NCBI RefSeq assembly: GCF_000699445.3
Contig: NC_067200.1
Span: 15,940,510-16,004,509, forward strand
Origin: Schistosoma haematobium
Taxonomy: Eukaryota; Platyhelminthes; Trematoda; Strigeidida; Schistosomatidae
Direction of reading: 5' to 3'
Length of the DNA stretch: 64,000 nt
How positions within the stretch are numbered: the first letter of the stretch is position 1; the number at the start of each line of letters is the position of its first letter. The position numbers and the translations under genes were made by a program. A model generated the notes under the pieces. That model was not told where the DNA came from. It did no database searches and worked only from the letters and a program-made list of their open reading frames with translations. Below, piece after piece: positions 1-11,800 of the stretch.

Positions 1-1731
1 AACAAATACAATAACCGAAGATTGAACAAACTACGTGCTGATCAACGAAACAACGACGATGGCAAGGCCTGGGCTATTTGTAAGGTTAGTGACCTCTAGC
101 TGAAGCATCCATCAAGTAGAACAGTTTCTACGTTAGATCAGAGATCACTAAACGTCCAACGGTTTATTGAATATCGTTGAGGTCAAGGACTACTAGCGCG
201 ACTAGCCCATGCAGCAGTGACCCCACTTTACACTTCTCTAATCTGCCACCGTTAAAATAGGATCTTACTCTAGACATTCACCAAGAAAGGAACTCACCTG
301 GTTATCCCGATTGGATAAGCTAGATTAGGTACCGACCACGAGGCGTGACTTTGACGTAAGCTAGGAGGCTACACTATTTCCATCCAACTCAAGTAGACCA
401 CGAACATCGACACAAGTCACTTACATACATTCACCTTGTTAGTGTACATGAAGCATACTCCTACTTTACTTTCCTGTTAATTTGCACCAACAAAAACCTT
501 GACAATGAAGCTAGGATATTCGCTCATGAGTATTTTAGCCCAAGGAGCGGTGAATCTACAATCGGAATCAACCCGTTCTTTGATAATGAAACATGCATTA
601 TATGTTTTTAGAATGAGGGATATTACAATCACAAGTTGAGTTGAAATCAATATCTTGAGCATTTCGGGAAGATAAGTAATACGCAGTTAACTTTGTCAGA
701 AAAAAAAGTATGATCACTTAGCAACACTCAGGTTGATACAATTCGTTTCAGTATAATAAAATGAAATTGACAAGATATTTAACAGAGGTTGAAGGAATAC
801 AAATGTCTATGATTGTAAGACTGATCAAACATAAAGAATATGGTTTGAAAACAGGAAATTAATTCGCACAATAAAGAGGATGAGACAATAAAGGGACTGA
901 AGATTCGGCAGAAAATGTGATAAATTTTTGGGTATGTCATATTGGCTTCCCTTACCATTTATTACGAACATCGCGTGTATCTCAACAAAAGGGTCTCAGC
1001 ATCTTTACATGGCCTACGTCAAGAGTGAAAGATTTTGTATTACTGATATTCGCTCTTACCTTTATTCCAATCGACCACTACCTCAGTTAGCAATAATGAA
1101 AAAAACAACAAAAAAGTGCTTTAAACTAAACTTACACTTTTTATTGTTATATAATCTGACGTTATTGGACGTGGCATAGGTTTTTCAATCTTTTGTAAAA
1201 ATCGTGGTTTTCTTAGAGCGGTATTTCGTTCACTTACTGAGGGTTTTTGCAAATACTGTGCATGTAATTGTTTGGAAACGAAAAAATTAATCAGTTGACC
1301 AATTTTACTTTTTAATTTGCATAAATAATAAACGTTTCAATTAGTTAAAGTGATTTGATACAAAGGGTGTATGTTAATAGACAAACAGAACTCATCAACA
1401 CAGCATGTATTCCAGTTCCCATACCTCATTAGAACAATGAGATGAAAATAACGGAGTTGAAGAACAAAATAATGATTCATTGCATTTACCACAAAATTTG
1501 CTGACAATGCAACACGACTCATTGAAGCAAACGTAGTGATTACTGAAAATTTCATATAACCAACAGAAACATACAAGACGGAGCGTAATAGGTCACGAAA
1601 AATCAAAGATCTTCCACTAAATATGACTGAATATTAAAAACAAGATTTCCGTATTGATTTCAACTTAAATGAATATTTAAATCCTAGCAAAGTTGAAATA
1701 CACTAATTTATAAGGATACATTTAAAGCAAA
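1..1731. other. No gene recognised
   Basis: AT-rich sequence without an ORF resembling a known protein or exon. The short ORFs here (for example 928-1179 plus, 1337-1606 minus) have no recognisable motif and no splice-site support. If CFAP91 continues leftwards on the minus strand this would be intron or 3' flank, but I see no further exon. Confidence 0.5.
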
Positions 1732-4319
1732 ACTCCGCCAGTGACTCTTCTAAGGTTACAGACGATCCCAAGCCCAGGTAGAGGAGGAGACAGTCTCAAA
1801 ATGCTCTGGTACGGTCGAAAATGGGGAGAGTCAGCTCTCCCTCACGAAATGCTCTCACATGGCCACGTGTACACAGCCACTGCCAGGGAAGTCCTACTCG
1901 CTGCCTTCCCGCGGACGGGGTGTTGTCTACGAAATTGAGAGGGTGAAAAGCGAATGCCCGGAGCTTTAACTGGGTTAGTGGATAAGGAAGATCCACCTAG
2001 CGGAGTTGGAAAACCCTGATTCCAAACCAATGGTGCATATGGGCTCTAGGATCCTGAAAGAAAAATGGCGAATGAACAAATTATTGGTCACCGGCTACCA
2101 TGCGACTGCATCTCCTGACGTCACTCCACTGCCTTGTGGATTAGACCTTTAGGTCAAAGGCTCCGGGTGTGGCCCACTAAGAAAACCACCTGTTTCGGTC
2201 TGGGCACCCGGACAGTATCCCAACCCCCAAAAAATCGAGCGATTTATGTGGCGAAAACCTATTTGATGCCTCCTTGTACCAATGTTTATCTGTTTAAATA
2301 AACAAATAAATAAGAAGAGGAGGTTTGGGCATAAAGTCAGCAATCCCATCCCGTAGAAAACAACCTTAATAAAAACGCTAAGCAAATTAAACAATCTAAA
2401 CTCTGTCCTGGAAGTTGAAGGGTCTTTATTCAGAAGAATTATGATGTCTCGTTGTGAAAGCCGAGATTCTTCGGAAGTCACAAAGCCAATGCCCCTTCTA
2501 ACAACCAAGGGAACAACTAATATAGGTACCGCCATGTTGCAACTCCTCATTCCCGTAGCTATTTGACTGGTCCTCCCGGTCTCCCACATTGTCCCATTAG
2601 ATCAATGCTGGACAGAAAAGGTTAGATTTGAGAGAAATGCTGCTGTACACAGGTCATGAAAATAAAGTGCTCCGCACACTCAGGAAGTTGCTCTGATGCT
2701 GTCCAAAGAAGCACGTAAAGCATTTGTAGGATAGGAATCTCATGGATCCAGAATCATCAAGGCGTCCCTCAAAACAAAGAAGGAGGGAATCACAATGCAT
2801 GTTACCTAGTGTTGTGCACCCACCAATGATAGAAACGACAAAGATAACGATCAGTTTTACGAGAGGCTGCAATCGGTCATAGCGAAGTACTCAGGAAAGG
2901 AACTGAGCATACCGATAGGAGACCTAAACGCCAAAGTCGAAATGGACAACATCGAGTATAGTTACATAATGGAACGACATGGACTGGGAGAAAGAGACGA
3001 AGACGGTAAGAGATTCGCGAATCTATGTGCATTCAACAATACAACCTTCCCTCGACATACTGAAAAACTCAACGAATTACGAATGGATCTCGGCAACACG
3101 TTCGAAGCCTCAAAGAAGAAGAAACTACTATGGAGGACAACTAGAAAGCGATCGAAAAGCACGAACTTCAACGTGTCAGGAGTTTCTGTTGAATAGTCAA
3201 TTAAGTGGAACTCGTCACTACACATCAACTTCCTTGACTATGACAAGGCGTTTGACAATATGGGTAGGAGAACATCATAGAACTTTGTTCGACACTATGG
3301 TGTAACTGAGATCACCAACGTCATCCGGAATTCACAAGACGGCCCGTACTGCAAAGTCGTACATGGAGGACAGCTGATACACGCATTCCGTGTGAGGACC
3401 AGAGTCAGACAAGGCTGCTTACTCTACCCCTTCCTCTTTCTTCTGGTGGTCGACTGGATTATGAAGACCTCCACATCTGAGGGGAAGCACGGAATACAAT
3501 GGACAGCTCGGAATCAATTAGAAGATTTGGACTTCGCACACGACCTACCCCTTCTATCTCATACACACGAACAAATACAGATGAAGACAACTAGTATGGC
3601 TGCAGCCTCTGAATCAGTAGGTCTCAACATACACAAGAGAAGAAGCATGATCCTTAAATGAAACACGGAGAACGCCAACTCAATCACACTTGATGGGGAA
3701 GCTCTGGAAGAGGTGGAAACTTCACATACCTGGGAAGCTTCATCAGTGAACAAGGAGGATCCGATGAAGACGTAAAGGCAAGGATTGGCAAAGTAACGAA
3801 CGCATCCCTATAATGGAAGAACATGTGGGACTCAAGACAACTGTCAGCCAATATCAAAATCAGAATCTTCAATACGAACGTCAAGACAGTCCAACTAAAC
3901 GAAGCTAAAACTTGGAGAACTACTACAGCCATCATCAAGAAAGCACAAGTACTTATAGTCACTTGTCTACGCAAGTTAGTCAATGTCCGTTGGCTGGATA
4001 CCATCAGCAACGACCTACTGTGGGAAAGAACAAACCAGCTTCCAGTTGAAGAGGAAGTCAAGAAAACACACTGAAAGTGGATAGGTCATACATTGTAGAA
4101 GTCACCAAACTGGATCGCGAAGCAAGCGCTAACTTGGAATCATGAAGGGAAACGGAAAAGAGGAAGGCCAAAGAAAAGCTGCACGGAAAATTGGAAAGAG
4201 ACATGAAAAGGATGAATAGCAACTGGAAACAACTGAAAAGTATTGTCCTGGACAGAGTTCAATGAAGAATGTTGTTGGGCGACCTATGCTTATTCAAAAG
4301 CGTTTACAGGAATAAGTAA
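1732..4319 (+). mobile_element. RTE-type non-LTR retrotransposon, defective copy A
   Basis: Remnant of the RTE family whose fullest copy is at 28369-31561. It starts with the family 5' end (actccgcc...), carries a nested 0.53-kb insertion, then EN-like fragments around 2840-3120, then jumps directly to the middle of the reverse transcriptase: roughly 0.8 kb between EN and RT is deleted compared with the copy at 28369. The RT block around 3390-3660 reads in frame but has histidine in place of the first catalytic Asp (FAHDL for FADDL). A C-terminal block follows to about 4319, ending in a worn form of the family tail (ggaataagtaa). Many stops and frameshifts; not functional. From about 1765 onward it is nearly identical to copy B at 17622-20181. 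Confidence 0.85.
1788..2315 (+). mobile_element. Nested retroposon inside RTE copy A
   Basis: About 528 bp interrupt the RTE 5' region. The insert is flanked by an 8-bp direct repeat AGAGGAGG (1780-1787 and 2316-2323), which fits a target-site duplication, and its right end is A-rich (aaataaacaaataaataag), as expected for a retroposed RNA. The surrounding RTE sequence resumes with the block atcccatcccgtagaaaac that is continuous in other copies. The short ORFs inside are not recognisable proteins. The same insertion, at the same point, is present in copy B, so it predates the A/B duplication. Family not identified. Confidence 0.65.
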
Positions 4320-4512
4320 ACGGTGAATGCCGAATATAGTCTATACGTTAGGCCACTTTTGTAATTAGCCTCACTGTTGGTGGGTCAAAATAACTTACGG
4401 GGTTGAGCACCTGTTCATTTGAAAAGATGTATCTCAATCGCTTAGGTATTGAATCCGTCTACTAATAATAATACATAAATATCATTTGTCGGTTAATATC
4501 CAACTTAACATC

Positions 4513-4514
<2 letters not shown>

Positions 4515-4561
<47 letters not shown>
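4515..4561. repeat. (TA)n microsatellite
   Basis: An uninterrupted run of TA dinucleotides directly visible in the sequence, just downstream of RTE copy A. Confidence 0.95.
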
Positions 4562-4565
<4 letters not shown>

Positions 4566-5711
4566 TTATTTACAGGTAAGTTATCCTATGCCTCCCAACA
4601 TGGAAAACTCCCATGTGTATTTCTGAGAAAAAAATAATATAATTCTCAGTACGCTGTATTCGAATCGAAAATTTTTAAATAGCCAACATTATATCCCAGT
4701 CAGTAAAAATGCTCTCACTATGAAATAAATTCTGATCGCTGTTGTTTGTAAAGTGAGAAAACTGATAGGAAATAAATATTTTGTGAAAGTCTATGAAAAC
4801 AATAATGAGTAGTTTGAGCAGTGTCTGGTATCAAGATGAAATGCATTAGATTTCAAGAGTACACTCTTCACTTACATCATAGTTGTTCAATCGAAATTCT
4901 ATATCATTTCTATTTTCACGTTAGATGAATCAATTGAGCTAGTACTATTTAGACTAAGTAAAGAGTTGTATGCCAAACTAATTTTTAAATGTGATTATTA
5001 TTCGTCAAAAATTTATTATCATATTTAACATCATAATTTTCCTGCATTGATATTATAAATATGACGAATTAAGTGTTTTGTATGAATGTGGTTTTTGCTA
5101 TCGTCTGATGTATCCCCTTTAACACCAGTGAAAACCGCAGACTAATCGACAAATGTTATTTCCTAGTTTGAGAAATCTCAACGTCAAAGGAGATAGAATC
5201 CGAAAGCTTCAGATCCTGAAAAAATTGTTATCTTATTGATACATAGTATCTGGTATCCAATGGTTAACGTTTACAATAGCAATTGATTTAAAAAATTGCG
5301 TAATCACCACTTAAAATTATTAAGGTAGAGCTGCTACGCTTCTGACTTGATTGATTTAACAGGTTGCAGGTTTTCACTCGAACCTCTTAGCAATATCATT
5401 TTCTCCATGAAATTCTAAGGCCATCAGTTTAATCGTGCATGATTGTAGGTGTGTGCTGATGACAAGTTGTACACTAAGATAAAGTGGATAACCAGTCCTC
5501 CTTAGTTCACAACAATTCACAATGGTTTATGCCAGTCAATGACGAAAACAATCAGTTAATTCAGCAATCGTTTATCTACACCGTGTTTTCTTTCAAAAAG
5601 ATAATATGAATTTAAAAGAATGTATACCAGGTAAAAATGAATAACTTTTATGTACCATGAAAGAAATCTTTTCTATAGTTAAACAATTTTTACACAAGTA
5701 AAGAGACATAC
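4566..5711. other. Non-coding, no gene seen
   Basis: AT-rich sequence between the (TA)n tract and the last recognised minus-strand CFAP91 exon. I looked on the minus strand for the next CFAP91 exon and did not find it. Confidence 0.5.
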
Positions 5712-5851
5712 ATCGTGTAATTCAGCTAATTCTTTTTGATGGCGATATTTACGTTTTAAAAATCCATCTTTTGTGTGTAGTTTCGGTTGTTGTAATCTAA
5801 TTCTTGGTTGGAATGCAAATCGAGGCAATCTGGCTTCTAAAGTAAGTAGAC
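5712..5851 (-). CDS. CFAP91 exon ending KELAELHD
   Basis: 140 bp, two bases plus 46 codons, ending in phase 0. Acceptor ctttttcag|gt, donor gat|gtatgt. [17 protein letters not shown] and [20 protein letters not shown] match the family in order. This is the last CFAP91 exon found on the minus strand. The phase-0 end would fit a phase-0 exon such as the inverted one at 20575-20796, although about 35 family residues would still be missing between them. Confidence 0.85.
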
Positions 5852-8800
5852 CTGAAAAAGGTGACAAAAATACTGAATGGATGAATGGACATGAAGCTTT
5901 TTCAAATGGGATTATAATTTGGCATTTGTTATGTGTTATTTAGACGTTAATAAACAACGTAAAAATCATTACAAGTGTGTATTAATCGAAGCTATCATTC
6001 TTCGAATCGACACAACAAAGAATTGTTGTTTACATAAACATAGCTCCCTTTATCATCTTGAGGCAAAAGTCCAGTGGACTAGAAACAAGTGGCTACATAA
6101 TGAATAAAAGCTGATAATAATTAAGAATAAAATGAGTGAAGCTCAGTTAGCTAAAATAAGATTTATAATCTAGAAGACAGTCGAAATAAATACATATTGA
6201 TGTAATTAATTGAAGAAAGAATTGAGCAAGGTTTTACGGTGTAATGAAGGAATGTTTGTCATCAGTGCAAGGAAAGATCAACAGATAACTCCTTTTGAAC
6301 ACATAAATCTGATCTCTGATGACTGAAAGTGATGGCTTTAGCAAACTTCAGAAGACTGAAGTTTGGCTTTTTATTAATCATCCTACAAGATTTCGAGGTA
6401 TTGATCTAATGTTCCCTGTTCAAAAGATGTTTCGTGATTACAATATTTAAAATAGTCCTTTCTCTTATTCGAAGGCGTTTTGAAACATGTTCAAAAAATC
6501 TAAGATAAGTTCACTTTTCTGTTCGGCCAATGTGATTGCTTTGGCAGGTACATGTGAATTGGTGATAACACGAAAGTAGTACTTGTCGACCTTTGATTGT
6601 TTTTTTAAATACTTTGTTTCATACTGAGCCTTCCTTTGCCCTGGGGAAAAACATTCCCTCGTTACACAGTAAAACTTTGCTCAATTCTTTCTTCAATTAA
6701 CTACATCAATAGGTCTCTTTAATTCGACTGTCTTGTAAATTATAAATCTTACTTTAACTAAATGAGCTTCACTCATTTTATTCTTAATTATTATCAGCCT
6801 TTATTCATTACGTTGCCACTTGTTACTGGTCTTCTGAACTTTTGCTGCTATCGATTTTATAGAATGTTCTTATACATAAGATATATATTTACATTTTATT
6901 TAGTCTTTTAAATTTATTTACACCTTTGATATACTGTACTGATATGTGATCATATTAACTTTCAACTAAACTCTTTTGTATGGATAATTTAAACCCATTT
7001 TGTAATTATGATTTTTAGATTATGCCTATCACAAGCATATCACGAGAACTAAACGAAATAAAAGGAAATCATGTTATTCTGCTTAAGTCTTTGTTGTTAT
7101 TTCCTTCAAGACTAATGTTTGTATAGTCTTGTGTATTTTGAGTTGGCCCATACCATAAGAAAGAATTTTTCTTCTGAACAATGTGTCAGTAGGATTGATT
7201 AACTGCCACAATATCAGCTCTATAGGAATGTTACTATATATTGCTGTAGTATAACCAAGATAAAATTGATAGATAAAAGTCGCAGAGCATGTATATGGAT
7301 TTACTAGTGTTGAATTCTATGATTTGAAAGGCTTAATACCAAATCTTTTATTTCAATTCTGGACAAATCTACTACAAATAGAAATTCTCTACTTTCATTT
7401 ATATCAGGAATTGCCACCAATAATGTTCTCCAGAAAGCTTAATTAATAAATTACTCAACTTAAGGGACACAATGACACCAAACTGAGCCATTTAAGAATT
7501 AAAGCTTAACAGAAAACTTCAAAAAGAAAACCTTACATAATCAAAGTTATAATCTAGCTAAAACGCAATATGTAAAGTCTTGGTTAAGAGACTGATTTGA
7601 ACTATGATTTATTGAACAAAAAACAAGCAACAAAACCTCGTTCATTTTGTTTCTGTTGATAATTGAAATAGCTTCTGCTTATGTAACTGTTCAAAACAAT
7701 GTGAGTAGAGTAAACGTTTGTAAAAATATACTGAATCCGTTTTGTCGTTGTTATGTCATACGGTCATCCAGACCTGATACTGATACATAAGCTTCCTATA
7801 AACAAACCCAACCAGCTACTTGAGTCAGAAGACCGAGGGTGAGAAGGAAAATGTATTGACTGAAACCGAATTGAGAATATACACGTACATCCCTTCTACT
7901 TAGATGAAGACACATTCTCAACTGATGTCGTATCCCGCCTTAGAAAACGGAGTCAAATCTTAGTCAATAACGTGTGCTTACATTTTAACCTATATCTTGT
8001 TGGTCCAGAGTATCAGTTTTATAAAATTCGCATCAGCTACATACAACATGAATAAGTATCTAATCACAAGTTCGTAGAGCATAAAAGAACTGAGTAAATA
8101 CAAATATATTTGGCGTACCATAGTGAAACTTAACCACGTTCTCATACATCTTACTTTATAATTTAATTTATGATGGTTCGGATTATCCCATTTTTCATAT
8201 TTCTTGACTGAAATTCGATCAGTCCTGGTTGGTGTGTGTATATCCTGCGTATATTGCTTCGATATAATCAGTGTATAAGTTTATATAAGTGGAATATAGC
8301 TGGGAATGAAATCCACAATGTGAATATCGTCTTATTTGGGACTCGTCAGCTGGATGTATCTGCTATTTAATACAACCTTACTTAATGGTTAAAAAAGTAC
8401 AATATCTTCAGTTCCAAACCCTATTTTTTCAAACCAGTCGATGGAAAAATTCAAAAAAATCTTTTTTATATTTAATAACTCCTTCCCCACAGATCCATCT
8501 TCACAAAGAATTTTACATTTCTAAATCCATAATGAAGTCTTTCATAATTCTTTTAGTTACATCTAATTCCTTTTACTATCACGTAATCCTACCATTATTT
8601 TGAATGCCATGCTATCAGTCTTATTAGTTTCATTTGACTGTCTTTATATTGTATGCATATTTGGGTAGATGCATATTTATGCCATGTCTTAGAAGCACGA
8701 CAATACAAAGAAACTACAAATGACGCACATATATAACCAATATTACTGACTTGAGAACTCAAGCACTGATCTAGTTTCCAAGTATAAAAAATACGCGATA

Positions 8801-11800
8801 ATTATCACAACATTGTGATTCATGAATCAAATAACAACTTCCTTGCTCTCGGGTTTAAGTTATCCTTCTGGTACCTTAAGAATGCATTACTGGAAAAAAA
8901 AATGATTTACGGTTTAAGCTACAGTGTATTTTCTAAATACGTAAATGTACCATTGAATTACCTTCATAACGCGATGAATATATATTTTTTACAACATAAC
9001 GTTCAGAACTACGATCTGGAAATACACCAAGTCGCGTGAGTGGAGCAAAAACTTGAGATGATGGTTTAGCATAATCCATTATCATATCACGTTTAAATTT
9101 ATTTTCTTTAGCAGCTAACCGAAGTTTCAATAATTTGCGTAACTCTGCAGTAGATACAAAGAAGGAAAGACACAAAGGAGAATGAAAATTCTTATTTATC
9201 CATAAACCATAACGGTGATCGTCACAAGACGAATAGTGATATACTATAATTTATTACAAACTGACGTCAGTTAACAACCATTAAGAAAGAAGAAGCATTC
9301 AACAGTTGCCTGGTCATGGTTTAGGGTCTTTCATTAGTGAGCAACTATAATCCTGCACCAAACTAATATTATCCTAAATCGAAAAATGACTTCAAAAACC
9401 ATTAGAATTGTTCATTTGATAATCAACTTTTAAACAGATTTTCCATAGCTGCAACCTAACTAATTTGGAAGTGTGGTAATAGCTAAAATATGATATTGGG
9501 TAGCGGTCATGACAGATAGAAAACCGTTGAATTCACGAGTCGATCTAAGCTAGACCATCATTGGAAACCTTGAAGCACTGGACGGCCGTTTCGTCCTACT
9601 GCGAGACTCCTCAACAGTGCGCACCCATAACCCCGTAGGCTGGTCCGAGTCCCGCATGTACTAATGAAGAGTCTCATACTAGGACGAAACGACCGTCCAG
9701 TGCTTCCAGGTTTCTAATAGTGGTCTAGCTTAGTTCGACGCGTGAATTCAACTGTTAAAATACTGCAATCTTCATAAGTAGAAAACTGACTGAAATAAAA
9801 AAATGTAAAGCATTTCATTCCTACTCACTGGTTGATGCCTAATAGTCCTTCGTTCGACTTCATGAAGTGCCGTCGGTGCGAACCGTTGACGATTGTTAAA
9901 CCAGATAGAAGCGTCAGTAAGTTTCTAGTTGAAGCCCATACGTAATGAAAGTTATTATCAGATTAGTAAATTACTTAAAAACTTCTAATTAAGGGGCGTT
10001 TTTAAATACAATAACTCTGGTGAGAAAATCAAACCATTTGTATATCTAATTTCTCTCTGGACTCGGAAAAGTATTATGGTAACAAGTTTATTTCTTTATC
10101 ACTTTTGCGATCATAATTGCCAGTCAAAGCTAGATCTAGGCGTTGTGCAAGCTAGCACTCATCTTGAAGACATAAATTTAGTCGTCATATGGGAATTGAT
10201 GTTTTATGTAATACTTGAAGAGGCATTATTGACTGTCAAGATTAGATACATTAACACTGAGGTATTCGAGAATCAACTGAACTACAGAACTTAGATTTTC
10301 ACACTGAACTTTTATTGAGTGTTAATTAATTCCATGTTTTTGATATCACAAACTGACCTAAGTTAGACATTCATTGGAAAACGGTAAACATGGGAAATTT
10401 GTTTCTTCCTATCATGGAACCCCTCAGCAGCCCACATTCACGACCTCACTGAGGATCGAACCCAGGACCATCGGCCCCAAGGAAGGCCTTCATCCTCTAG
10501 ATTAATGAGTTGGATCCAATGATGAACATGTTTAACCTCACTCAATCCGCGACATTTTGCAACCATCTATTATCTCCTGTTGGTAACCGTCATATCATAG
10601 TGAAGATTAAATTACGAGTAACTTCTGAGGAATATTAATGGACTAACATTATACATATTCTCATTGTATAACTATTCAGTAACTAGATTATATATATCTC
10701 TTTTCCTCTTATTATAAGCTTTATTTTAACTTATAGACTATTATTACACAATTTACTCTTCTTAAATTATACTCAGTTTATTGATTACAGTCACGATCAC
10801 AGCCACATTTTGGCTTGATCTTGTGCAAATGTTATTTTCTATTTTATAGTACGGTGTGGTCTGGTTGGCTTGTATATAAACCAAGTATGTTTGAAATATA
10901 TGATACATGTAGTGGAAGCTCCACGTGAAGCCCCTCTGGAACTACTGCCGGTCCCAAGCCGGGATAAAGGAGGAGGGTTAGCGGCCCCATCCCGTAGAAA
11001 ACTAACTCGCTAAAATAACGCTAACCAGAAAAAATTATTCAAACCAATTAAACTCTGCCCTGGGAGTCAGAAGGTCTTCATTTAGAAGAGTTGGGACGCA
11101 TCATGGTGAAAGCCGAGTTCCTTCGGAAGTCACGAGGCTGATGCTCTTCTGACAACCAGAGCAACCATTAATTTAGGTACATGAAATGCTCGTACAATGT
11201 GGGAGAGCCTTCCAAATTGCTGCAGAAATGAGGAGATACAACCTAGAGGTGCTGGGCATCAGTGAAACATATTTGACGCAAGTTGGACAACAACGACTAG
11301 CTTCGGGGGAGCTTCTGTTATACTCCGGCCATGAAGAAGAAAATGCCCCACATACACAAGGAGTTGCATTATTGTTGCCCAAACAAGCACAAAATGCACT
11401 TATAGGATGGGAATCTCATGGACCAAGGATCATCAAAGCCTCCTTCAACACAAAGAAATAGGGCATTTCAATGAACGCCATCCAATGCTTTGCGCCTACC
11501 AACGAATACAATGAAGATGCTAAAGATCAATTCTACAATAGGCTGCAGTCAATCGTCGAGAAGTGCCCAACAAAAGACCTGAACATTCTGGTGAGAGATT
11601 TAAGTGTCAAGGTTGGAATGGACAACACCGGATATGAAGACATCATGGGACGACACGGACTGGGAGAAAGGGACGAAGATGGTGAGAGATTTGCAAGCCT
11701 ATATGCCTCCAATAAACTGGTCATAGGCGGCACTATATTCCCATATAAACCCATTCACAAAATCACATGGACTTCACCGGATCACACTACGCAAAACCAA

